Shown: positions 5,965 to 13,399 of the stretch, in pieces | Numbering within the stretch: position 1 is the stretch's first letter | Layout of the letters: every line of letters starts with the position of its first letter | From: CAYQMF01 sp964418595 | GTDB lineage: Bacteria > Planctomycetota > UBA1135 > UBA2386 | Length of the DNA: 13,399 nucleotides | Direction of reading: 5' to 3' | NCBI GenBank assembly: GCA_964418595.1 | Contig: CAYQMF010000152.1 | Span: 1-13,399, forward strand | Made by a program: the position numbers and the translations under genes | The notes under the pieces: generated by a model | What the model saw: the letters and a program-made list of their open reading frames with translations, nothing else | Database searches by the model: none | Told to the model about the DNA's origin: nothing

Positions 5965-5974
5965 GGGGGGGGGG
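5965..5974. repeat. Ten-base G homopolymer upstream of the HAD gene
   Basis: Ten consecutive G residues on the plus strand (ten C in the HAD mRNA) end 5 bases before the HAD start codon at 5959. Long G/C runs at this position are prone to slipped-strand length changes and could alter translation initiation. They could also be a sequencing-length error. Confidence 0.9.
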
Positions 5975-6042
5975 CCGCGCGAGGCGGCGGTTGGAAGTGC
6001 CGCCGTCATCGACCCTTTGGGCAGGAGGGTTGAGGGCCCGGC

Positions 6043-6079
6043 AAAAAACGGGCGGCTGGGCCGCGCCGCGTCGGATAAT
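6043..6079 (+). promoter_or_regulatory. Candidate promoter elements upstream of the sigma factor gene
   Basis: GATAAT (6074-6079) matches the -10 consensus at five of six positions in otherwise very GC-rich DNA, 64 bases before the GTG start. An A6 tract (6043-6048) lies where a proximal UP element would sit relative to it. No recognisable -35 box is present 16-18 bases upstream, so this is only suggestive. I saw no convincing ECF-type autoregulatory promoter. Confidence 0.28.
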
Positions 6080-6143
6080 CCCTGGCCGCCGGACGGGCCG
6101 CAGACGTAGCGGCTCCCGCCAGCGCGCCCAGCCGAGGTCTCCC

Positions 6144-6707
6144 GTGCCGCCCCACACTGCCGAACAGCTGATGCTCCGTGTCAAAGACGGAGAGGTCGAG
6201 GTGTTCGAGACCATCGTCGAGCGGTTCAAGAATCAGGTCTTCGGCGTCGCGCTGAGCATGCTCCGGTCGCGCGAGGACGCCGAAGAAGCCGCGCAGGACG
6301 CGTTCCTCAAGCTGTTCCGCGCCCGTGAGCGCTACGAAGAGGGGCGCCCCGTCGAGCCATGGCTCCTGAGCATCGCCGGCAACGCATGCCGCGACCTCCT
6401 CCGCCGCCGCAAGGTGTGGACCCTGCCGGTGGCGCGCGATGACGCGGGCGACAGCCTCGTGGGCCTGATCGCGGACGTGCGCAACGATGGCCGCGATCAA
6501 GGAGCAGTGCTCCGCCAGGCGGTGAAGCACGAGCTGGAGCAGCTCTCCGACAAGTACCGCGTGCCGCTCGAGCTGAAGTACCGCCACGGGTTCACCAACC
6601 AGCAGATCGCCGATGCCGTCGGCATCTCGCTGAGCAACGTGAAGGTGCGCGTCGCGCGCGCCAAGGACGTACTCGAGAGCCGGCTCGAGAGGATCCTGGA
6701 GGCCTGA
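6144..6707 (+). CDS. RNA polymerase ECF-type sigma factor (sigma-70 family)
   Basis: The 187-residue protein has the two-domain layout of extracytoplasmic-function sigma factors. Region 2 spans about residues 21-90, with ERFKNQVFGVALSML, the acidic REDAEEAAQDAFLKLF and the region 2.4-like EPWLLSIAGNACRDLLRRRK, which binds the -10. Region 4 spans about 125-180, with LEQLSDKYRVPLELKYRHGF leading into the helix-turn-helix TNQQIADAVGISLSNVKVRVARAK, which binds the -35. I chose the GTG at 6144 because GAGG (6134-6137) sits 6 bases upstream. The inner ATG at 6171 has no such site and would trim the usual N-terminal helix. The next gene, a membrane zinc-finger protein with anti-sigma features, starts 2 bases after the stop, so the pair is very probably one regulatory module. 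The regulon cannot be told from this window. Confidence 0.95.
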   Translation: MPPHTAEQLMLRVKDGEVEVFETIVERFKNQVFGVALSMLRSREDAEEAAQDAFLKLFRARERYEEGRPVEPWLLSIAGNACRDLLRRRKVWTLPVARDDAGDSLVGLIADVRNDGRDQGAVLRQAVKHELEQLSDKYRVPLELKYRHGFTNQQIADAVGISLSNVKVRVARAKDVLESRLERILEA

Positions 6708-6709
6708 CG

Positions 6710-9421
6710 ATGCGTGACCCGCAGGACAGGCCCCCGCAGGACAGGCCCCCGCAGGATAGGCCAGATCGGGAGCAAGAGCACGAGCCCGAGCTCCAGCATC
6801 AGCCGCCGAGCGAGCGCGATCTCGAGCGGCACCCGGCGCGCGGCGCCGACTGCGTCCGCGTGCGGGCCCTGCTGCGTGCCCACGCCGATGCCGAGTTGGC
6901 GAGCGCGGAGCGGCGCTTCGTGGACGAGCACATGCACGCCTGCCGTGACTGCGGCGTGGCGCTCTCGCGGGCGGAGGCCGAGGTGCACCGTCTGCGCACG
7001 TGGCTCGGTGCGGCTGCCGCGAGCCCCGCACCCGACTTCGTGCGGCGGGTCATGGAGCAGGTTGCGCGGGAGGCCACTGCGGCGTCGGCGCGTCCCGCGT
7101 CCGGCATTCTCGGCGGTGGCACGGTCTCGGACGAGTTCACGCCCCGCGTCATGGCGCGGGTGCGCCGCGAGTGGCGTCGCCCGCGACTCACGCGGCGCGT
7201 CGCTGGCCTGCTGCGGCGGCAGTTCGCGGTCTTCATCGCGGCCGCGGCGTTCGCGGTGCTGGCGCTCAGCTACTTCGCGACCCGGCCGGTCGTGATGCTG
7301 CAGGTCCAGGTCCAGAGCGCGTCGGCGGCGACGGTCTTGCGTTCCGACGAGAAGATGGTGGCCCACGAAGGGCAGCGCCTGCACACCGGGGATGTCGTGC
7401 AGACCGACCCTGCTGGCGGTCACGCGTCGCTGCGCGTCCCGCGCCGCGACGTCCCCCTGGCGGACGAAGCCACGGTGTCGTTGGATCCGGGTGCGAGTGT
7501 CGCTCTGGTGGGAGCGCCTGGGGTCGCGGCGGCCTTGTCCCCGACTCCGCACGTCGTAGTCGCCTTGCGCGATGGCGCTGCGGCGGTGCGTGTGTTGGAG
7601 CACAACTTCGCGATGTCCGTGGACGTGGCCAGCACCATCGTCATGGCGGCGGGGCGCTTCCGCGTGAGCGTGGAGCGGGTCGTGCGCCACGACGCGTCGT
7701 TGGCGCTGGCGCCGATCCTCGCGGTTCGCCTCGAGGTCGAGGCCGGGGCGGCGCGCATCCTGCGCGGGTCGCTGCCGGCGATCCCCGTCGAGGCCGGGGT
7801 CGCGGCGCTCTTCGACGGCTGGTCGCCGGTTGCCTTCGAGCCGCTGCTCGACGAGGCCGAGCTGGTCGCCGCGGCTGCCCGCCGGCACGACATCGCGGCC
7901 GTCCGTTCCCCGGCGGGCGCGGTGCGCGCGAGCGATTGGCTTGGTCGCGTGATCAACGGGCAGACCGGCGCCGGCGTCGCCGGCGCGACGGTGCGCGTCG
8001 CCAGCCGTCTCGGCGAGGTGGTCACCACCAGTGCCCAGGACGGTGCGTTCTGGCTGCGCGAGCAGGCTGCGCTCGAGGGTGAGACCGCGATCGTGCGGGT
8101 GACGTTGCCGATGGGGGCTTCCGGCCACGCGTACGCGGGCGTCGCCGGCTTCGTCGGGCCGGTCGAGTTCCTGCCACGGGGTCGCGGCCCGGCGCGTGAG
8201 CTGCTCCTCGATCCGCTGCGTCTCCCCGCGGAGCGCCCGGTCATGGGCATGGTGGTCGATCCGACCGGTCGTCCGGTGTCGGGAGCGCGCGTCACCGCGC
8301 TGCTCGTCGATCAGCTCATGGGCGGGGCGCACGCGCTGGCGCCGGGCACGGTCCCCGCGGCGCTCACCGGGGGGGATGGCCGCTTCGAACTGCGCGGTCT
8401 GCCCGCGGAGACCGCCGCGCACACGGCGCTGTACCTCACGATCGAACACGCCCGCTTCGGAACCGTGGCGGCCGCGGATCTCCTCGCGAAGCAGTCGCTG
8501 CGCGACCTGTCGATCCAGGTGACGATGGCGGGACGGCGGATGGTCGCGCTGTCGGGCCTGCCGGTGCGCGCGACGGTGGACGTGCTGGAGAGCATCGCCA
8601 ACCTGCCGGCGGAGGCGATGGTCCTCGTGCGGCACGTCGCCACCGACGCCGCGGGCGACGCGCGCCTCGAGGTCGCCGAGGGCGCGAGCTTGTGGTTGCG
8701 GCTCGACGATCGGATCGTTGCCCTCCTGCCCGATGCGGAGCGCTCGGAGCGCATGCAGCCGACGGGAGAGCCGGTGATCGGCGCTCTGGCCGCATGGGTG
8801 GCGATCCGCAACCGCACCGGACTGACCGCGCTGCGCGGTGTGACCCGACACGAACTCCCCGGTCTGGCGAGCGCGACGACGCAGCGTGGGTTGCACGTGT
8901 TCGATACCAGCGGACGCGAGCTGTTCGGCGCGCGGCTCTACCTGCAGCACGCCAATGGGGACGGCTGCTACCTGGGCACGCTGCGCTCCGCGGGTCAGCT
9001 CTGGGATCTCCCGGCGAGCGGCGACTACCTCTTGTTCGCGGTGGCCGAGGATGGCGCCGTCGGCGTGCTCGATGCCACGGCGGCGGACGGCGCCGTGCTG
9101 AACGTACGCGTCGTGCCGTCGGGTGCCGCCCAGCTTCCGCCTACCGCGGTCGGCGATCTCGGGATGCGTCCGGACGGGACGGCCACGCTGTGCATCGTCG
9201 AGCTGATCCGTCTGGATGGATCCCTGGCCGGCTCCGTCGTCCACCGTCACACGGGCGCCGAGATCGGTTGGGCGATCCAGGGACTCGTCCCGGGCCACTA
9301 TCAGGTGCGGTTGCCGAATGGCGTGAGCGGGCGCGTCGTCGTGCCGAGCGGAGGGGTGGCGTCGGTGGTACTGGACCCGCCTGACATCACGCGGCCGCCG
9401 GGTTCGGGGCACGGACGGTAG
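6710..9421 (+). CDS. Large membrane anti-sigma-like protein: zinc-finger head, one transmembrane helix, FecR-like and carboxypeptidase-regulatory-like domains
   Basis: The 903-residue product begins with a low-complexity, proline- and charge-rich segment (1-47) that includes three PQDRP repeats. A zinc-finger anti-sigma region follows, with the HxxxCxxC motif at His74-Cys78-Cys81. Residues 100-165 contain two similar short segments (DFVRRVMEQVARE and EFTPRVMARVRRE). A single membrane helix spans about 172-190. The extracytoplasmic part starts with a FecR-like stretch (about 217-325: GDVVQTDPAGGHASL and repeated short strands). It continues with at least two carboxypeptidase-regulatory-like beta domains, at about 409-450 (GRVINGQTGAGVAGATVRV) and 512-570 (GMVVDPTGRPVSGARVTALL, DGRFELRGLP). 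More beta-rich sequence runs to the C-terminus. GGAGG (6698-6702) lies 7 bases before the ATG, supporting this start. The order suggests it holds the upstream sigma factor at the membrane and responds to an envelope signal. That role is inferred. Confidence 0.85.
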   Translation: MRDPQDRPPQDRPPQDRPDREQEHEPELQHQPPSERDLERHPARGADCVRVRALLRAHADAELASAERRFVDEHMHACRDCGVALSRAEAEVHRLRTWLGAAAASPAPDFVRRVMEQVAREATAASARPASGILGGGTVSDEFTPRVMARVRREWRRPRLTRRVAGLLRRQFAVFIAAAAFAVLALSYFATRPVVMLQVQVQSASAATVLRSDEKMVAHEGQRLHTGDVVQTDPAGGHASLRVPRRDVPLADEATVSLDPGASVALVGAPGVAAALSPTPHVVVALRDGAAAVRVLEHNFAMSVDVASTIVMAAGRFRVSVERVVRHDASLALAPILAVRLEVEAGAARILRGSLPAIPVEAGVAALFDGWSPVAFEPLLDEAELVAAAARRHDIAAVRSPAGAVRASDWLGRVINGQTGAGVAGATVRVASRLGEVVTTSAQDGAFWLREQAALEGETAIVRVTLPMGASGHAYAGVAGFVGPVEFLPRGRGPARELLLDPLRLPAERPVMGMVVDPTGRPVSGARVTALLVDQLMGGAHALAPGTVPAALTGGDGRFELRGLPAETAAHTALYLTIEHARFGTVAAADLLAKQSLRDLSIQVTMAGRRMVALSGLPVRATVDVLESIANLPAEAMVLVRHVATDAAGDARLEVAEGASLWLRLDDRIVALLPDAERSERMQPTGEPVIGALAAWVAIRNRTGLTALRGVTRHELPGLASATTQRGLHVFDTSGRELFGARLYLQHANGDGCYLGTLRSAGQLWDLPASGDYLLFAVAEDGAVGVLDATAADGAVLNVRVVPSGAAQLPPTAVGDLGMRPDGTATLCIVELIRLDGSLAGSVVHRHTGAEIGWAIQGLVPGHYQVRLPNGVSGRVVVPSGGVASVVLDPPDITRPPGSGHGR
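6721..6765 (+). repeat. 15-bp tandem repeat, three copies, in the anti-sigma gene
   Basis: The unit GCAGGACAGGCCCCC occurs exactly at 6721-6735 and 6736-6750, with a diverged third copy at 6751-6765. Being a multiple of three, copy-number change would add or remove PQDRP units near the N-terminus without shifting the frame. Confidence 0.9.
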
Positions 9422-9450
9422 GCGCGCGACCGGCGGCCAGAGTCAGCGCC

Positions 9451-10269
9451 TCATGCCTCGGCCGGCGCGCTCGGCGGCTCGCCGCGCACGAACTCCGCCA
9501 CGGCGTCGAAGACCTCGGCGCTCTCGAGGAGGAGCGAGTGGCCCGCGGTCGCGACCTCGAGCAGGCGAGCGTCGGCGAACAACGCCGCGGTCGCCCGGAC
9601 CTCGTCGATCGAGGTGAGCGTGTCCTCCGCGCCGGCGACGCAGAGGGTGGGGCCGCGCCAGGCGTGCGCGAGCGCTTCGCCAGCGAACTCCTGCAGCGCA
9701 CGGGCCTGCGCGACCATGAGCTGGCGTCGCGTGGGCGTGGGTCGCATGGCGCGCACCATGTCTTCGACGATCTGCGGACGTGCGGCGTGGAAGCTGCGAC
9801 CCAGAAGGAACGGCGCCACGACGGTGCCGAAGTCGTCGCCGTCGAGCTGGCGGGCCACCGTCTCGAAGAAGCGGTAGACCCACTTCGCGCGCGGTGAGAT
9901 CACGGCCGAAGACGCCAGCATCGTCAGCGAGCGCACCCGGGTCGGGTGGCGTGCCGCGGTGGTGAGCGCGACCTTGCCGCCGAGCGACGTGCCCACGAGA
10001 TCGGCGGCCGTTGCACCGAGCGCATCCAGCACCGCGACGAGGTCTCTTGCCGCGACGGCGAAGTCGTACGCATCCCCGGGAAGGGGCGAGGACGGCTCGA
10101 TGCCGACCGGGTCGAAGGTCGCGCAAGCCATGCCGTGCCGCGCGAAGCGCTTGGGGAGCGTGCCGAACAGTCTCATGCCCGACCCGATGCCCGGGACCAG
10201 CACGACGAGGGGACCTTCGCCGGTGACGGCGTAGTGAATGCTGCGGTCGGCTGGTTGGGCGAAGGGCAT
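9451..10269 (-). CDS. Alpha/beta hydrolase
   Basis: The 272-residue protein is a compact alpha/beta hydrolase. The oxyanion region is VLVPGIGSGM (23-32), the nucleophile elbow is GTSLGG with Ser95, the acid is probably Asp216 in CVAGAEDTLTS, and the histidine is His244 in ATAGHSLLLE. The elbow has GxSxGG rather than haloalkane-dehalogenase or epoxide-hydrolase features. It resembles the broad 3-oxoadipate enol-lactonase/esterase-like group, but the substrate cannot be named. The N-terminus (HYAVTGEGPLVVLVPG) is typical, and no signal peptide is seen, so it is probably cytosolic. The start at 10269 shares one base with the stop of the upstream M28 gene (TGATG), so the two are translationally coupled. 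It converges with the anti-sigma gene, leaving 29 bases. Confidence 0.9.
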   Translation of the reverse strand: MPFAQPADRSIHYAVTGEGPLVVLVPGIGSGMRLFGTLPKRFARHGMACATFDPVGIEPSSPLPGDAYDFAVAARDLVAVLDALGATAADLVGTSLGGKVALTTAARHPTRVRSLTMLASSAVISPRAKWVYRFFETVARQLDGDDFGTVVAPFLLGRSFHAARPQIVEDMVRAMRPTPTRRQLMVAQARALQEFAGEALAHAWRGPTLCVAGAEDTLTSIDEVRATAALFADARLLEVATAGHSLLLESAEVFDAVAEFVRGEPPSAPAEA

Positions 10270-11225
10270 CAGCGGGGCGTGCGCGCGGGCAGGAACCGGC
10301 GCTCCAACTCCGGAAGGGCGGTGAGCACGACGCTTCCCACGGTGTGCAGGCTCACCGGCGAGATGTGCTCGAGTGTGTCGTTCGCCGTGTGCCACTGCGG
10401 GTTGTCGGCCAGATCGATGAGCACCGCCGCCGGGATGCCCGCGACCACGAAGGGCAGATGGTCGTCGCTGACCGTGTTGCGTCGCTGGAAGAAGCGCTCG
10501 CGCGCGTCGCACGCCGCGGCGGCCGCGCGCAACACGGCCTTCATGCCCGGATGCGAGTTGCTGTCGTCGTCGAGTTGCAGGTCCTTGGCCCCGACCATGT
10601 CGAGGAGCAGCATGGCGCGGATCGGTTCCCGCCAGTGGCGACCCGTGCCGGCGGCACGCTCCACTGTCACGAAACGCCGCGACCCGAACAGGGCACGTGC
10701 CTCGTTCCAGTGGGGCTCGAGGCTCTCCTCGCCATCGAAGAACGCGAACTGGATCGTCGCTTCGCGAGGCTCCGCCGCTGCCAGCGTCTCGGCCAACGCC
10801 AGCAGGAGGCCCACGCCGCTGCCGCCATCGTTGGCGCCGACGAACGGGAAGTTGTGGGCGGGATCGGCGTGACCCGTGCAGTTCTTGGTGTCGTGATGGC
10901 AGGCCAGCACGATGCGGTCCGAGCCGCGACCACGCAGTTCCGCCACCACGTTTGCGAAGGCGATGCCCTCGCGTGCGTCGGTCCAGCGGTCGACCCGGGG
11001 CTCGAGGCCGCAAGCCTGCAGCCGCCCGGTGATGTACTCGATCTGCGCCGCCCACCCTGGCGTGCCGGGGTGGCGTTGGCCCACGCCAACCACCGCCGCA
11101 ACGTGCGCGAACGCTCGCTGGCCGAGGTCGGCCGGCACGGCCACCGGGGCAAGCGGCGCCGGTGGACGCTCGAGCACCTCACATCCGGCGCCGGCGAGGG
11201 CGGCGAGGATCGCGCAGCGCTTCAC
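10269..11225 (-). CDS. M28-family, glutaminyl-cyclase-like zinc metallohydrolase, putative lipoprotein (copy 2)
   Basis: The 318-residue product has the M28/glutaminyl cyclase metal-site pattern. It shows CHHD (His110, Asp112), the bridging Asp133 in VGANDGGSG, FFDGEES with Glu166-Glu167, LLLDMVG with Asp209, SDDHLPF with His256, and QWHT with His279. The run FDGEES...W...ALFGSR and the DDH-PF and WHT motifs are closer to glutaminyl-peptide cyclotransferases than to typical aminopeptidases. Either cyclisation of N-terminal Gln or aminopeptidase activity is therefore possible. I chose GTG at 11225: it gives a short signal (VKRCAILAALAGAGC) ending at Cys15, and it overlaps the upstream stop by 4 bases (GTGA). 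A longer in-frame start at 11336 would begin inside the upstream gene and put about 37 arginine-rich residues before the signal. The lipobox is imperfect. Confidence 0.87.
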   Translation of the reverse strand: MKRCAILAALAGAGCEVLERPPAPLAPVAVPADLGQRAFAHVAAVVGVGQRHPGTPGWAAQIEYITGRLQACGLEPRVDRWTDAREGIAFANVVAELRGRGSDRIVLACHHDTKNCTGHADPAHNFPFVGANDGGSGVGLLLALAETLAAAEPREATIQFAFFDGEESLEPHWNEARALFGSRRFVTVERAAGTGRHWREPIRAMLLLDMVGAKDLQLDDDSNSHPGMKAVLRAAAAACDARERFFQRRNTVSDDHLPFVVAGIPAAVLIDLADNPQWHTANDTLEHISPVSLHTVGSVVLTALPELERRFLPARTPR

Positions 11226-12232
11226 TTGGGATAGAAGTGCTTCTCGACCGCCGGCACTGCGAGGTAGACGAGGTCGCCGGCGAACTTCAGCGCGGCCGGC
11301 GACATCTTGTCGGGTGTGTCGTGCTCGGTGTGCCACCAGGCCTGCAGGCCGGCTCGTTCGCGACCCCCGAGGCTCTTGGGGATGCGTCCCTCGAAGTCGA
11401 TCAGGTCGATGACCGCCACTCCGAACTCACGGAACGGGATGTGGTCGTCCTTGAACTTGGGGCTGAGCTGATCCTTGAACATGCGATGCCCCTCGCCCAT
11501 CGCCGTCGCGGTCTGCAGGAAGATCTCGTTCAGCTCCGGGCTCGACGTGACGTCCTTGTCGAGCTTGATGTCCTTGTCGCCGATCAGATCGAGGAGGACG
11601 AAGGCCTTCATGCGGTCGCGCAGGCCCTTGGGGAAGCGGGTCCGGTCGGCGGCCATCGTCTTGACGAAGTGGCGACTGCCGAACAGGGCGCGCTCGTCCT
11701 TCGTCCAGTCGAACTCGATGTTCTCCTCGCCGTCGAACCAGATCAGCCAGATGTTGGTCTGGCGCTTGTCGCCGAGCAGGGCGCGCGCCAGCTCGATGAG
11801 GATCGCCGGACCGCCGGCGCCATCCATCGCGCCCACGAAGCGGAAGTTGTGATCGGGCTTGTCGTGCCCGTGCGTGATCTTCGTGTCGTAGTGGGCGCCG
11901 ATGCCGAGGATCGGGCCCGCGGCCGGATCCTGACCGTCGATCTGCACGAAGAGGTTGCGGAAGCGGATCTTCTCGACCGGGTCGGTCCAGACCTGCTCCT
12001 CCGGTTTCAGGCCGAGCTTCCGCAGCTCGTCCATGATGTAGTCGCCGGCCTTCTGCAGCTCTGGCGAGCCCGGCGGCCGGGGGCCGATCACGTTGCACAG
12101 GTGCTCGACGTGCGCCAGCGCCCGCGCTCCGTCGACGGGGCCCTGGATGGGTGGGGGACCGCACCGGGGGAGGAGGAGCGCGATCGCGCTCGCCGCCAGC
12201 AGGGTTCGTCCGCGGCGCACCGACGTCTTCAT
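11222..12232 (-). CDS. M28-family, glutaminyl-cyclase-like zinc metallohydrolase, exported (copy 1)
   Basis: The 336-residue protein begins with a basic n-region and hydrophobic core (MKTSVRRGRTLLAASAIALL) followed by a cysteine at 24. Export is likely, but the LPRC context is a poor lipobox. The metal-site residues are complete: GAHYDTK (His114, Asp116), Asp137 in VGAMDGAGG, WFDGEE (Glu169, Glu170), LLDLIGD with Asp215, KDDHIPF with His264, and WWHT with His301. FDGEE...W...ALFGSRHF, DLIGD and DDHIPF closely recall glutaminyl-peptide cyclotransferases of the M28 fold. A reaction on exported peptides or proteins, either N-terminal Gln cyclisation or amino-acid release, is inferred. It is the first gene of a unit with the paralogous gene downstream (4-base overlap) and the alpha/beta hydrolase. 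No Shine-Dalgarno sequence is seen. Confidence 0.9.
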   Translation of the reverse strand: MKTSVRRGRTLLAASAIALLLPRCGPPPIQGPVDGARALAHVEHLCNVIGPRPPGSPELQKAGDYIMDELRKLGLKPEEQVWTDPVEKIRFRNLFVQIDGQDPAAGPILGIGAHYDTKITHGHDKPDHNFRFVGAMDGAGGPAILIELARALLGDKRQTNIWLIWFDGEENIEFDWTKDERALFGSRHFVKTMAADRTRFPKGLRDRMKAFVLLDLIGDKDIKLDKDVTSSPELNEIFLQTATAMGEGHRMFKDQLSPKFKDDHIPFREFGVAVIDLIDFEGRIPKSLGGRERAGLQAWWHTEHDTPDKMSPAALKFAGDLVYLAVPAVEKHFYPK

Positions 12233-12369
12233 GGCCTGGGAGGGTAGCGAGTGGGGGGTGCCGTTCTAGGGTTCGGTGCTCGACGGCGAGTTCGCGCCGT
12301 TCCCGCGGCGGTGAACTTTCTGCCCGGCGGGCTCATGGCGCGGGCGGTATTCTCTCGATCGATGACATG

Positions 12370-12393
12370 GGCGGGTTCCGGGCGGAACCTGCC
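12370..12393 (+). promoter_or_regulatory. Stable hairpin in the leader of the prkA-like gene
   Basis: GGCGGGTTCC (12370-12379) can pair with GGAACCTGCC (12384-12393) around a GGGC loop. This gives ten base pairs in RNA, counting one G-U. It ends 9 bases before the GAGG ribosome-binding site at 12403-12406. It could modulate translation or RNA stability. Confidence 0.45.
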
Positions 12394-12411
12394 ACCCGCA
12401 TCGAGGCAAGC

Positions 12412-13399
<988 letters not shown>

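Noticed and set aside
6497..9412. A 971-codon open frame on the minus strand opposite the anti-sigma gene
   Set aside because: It is an antisense shadow in GC-rich DNA: arginine- and histidine-rich composition, no domain motifs, and it overlaps a plus-strand gene with clear domains and a good ribosome-binding site.
9422..9450. Bidirectional terminator between the convergent anti-sigma and hydrolase genes
   Set aside because: The 29-base gap offers only a weak 5-bp stem with a long loop and no T-tracts.
12313..12353. TATTCT (12348-12353) with GAACTT (12313-12318) as a prkA promoter
   Set aside because: The spacing is far too long and no other -35 is visible. The -10 alone is only a four-of-six match.

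Overview
The window is a GC-rich bacterial chromosomal segment, roughly 70% GC by eye. It is densely coding and has no gene-free stretch longer than about 190 bases. I saw no tRNA, rRNA, CRISPR array, transposase or phage gene. A tripartite GatCAB amidotransferase, an ECF sigma factor paired with a very large membrane anti-sigma-like protein, putative lipoproteins, and a PrkA-type kinase all point to a Gram-negative-type bacterium. The sigma factor next to a zinc-finger/FecR/carboxypeptidase-regulatory fusion resembles Planctomycetota, but Myxococcota or another high-GC phylum cannot be excluded from this window alone.

Layout from left to right. Bases 1-2072 (minus) hold gatC-gatA-gatB, joined by two 4-base stop/start overlaps; gatB runs off the left edge. 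A short divergent promoter region separates it from 2178-4469 (plus): an unrecognised small membrane protein, a ComF-family phosphoribosyltransferase-like protein, and a beta-lactamase-fold putative lipoprotein. A 187-base spacer with a direct repeat and hairpins follows. Next come two convergent genes that both look like pseudoenzymes. At 4657-5364 (plus) is a fold-type II PLP enzyme relative whose catalytic lysine is tryptophan. At 5381-5959 (minus) is a GmhB-like HAD protein whose nucleophile aspartate is glutamate. A ten-G tract lies just upstream of the HAD start.

Bases 6144-9421 (plus) encode an ECF sigma factor followed after 2 bases by a 903-residue membrane protein. Its cytosolic zinc-finger anti-sigma head and large extracytoplasmic part suggest a cell-envelope sensing module. 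Bases 9451-12232 (minus) are a tightly overlapped three-gene unit: two tandem glutaminyl-cyclase-like M28 metallohydrolases, probably exported, and an alpha/beta hydrolase. From 12412 (plus) to the right edge runs the N-terminal half of a PrkA-family protein, preceded by a strong leader hairpin.

The observations most worth following are the two neighbouring pseudoenzymes, the large sigma/anti-sigma fusion pair, and the tandem M28 pair.
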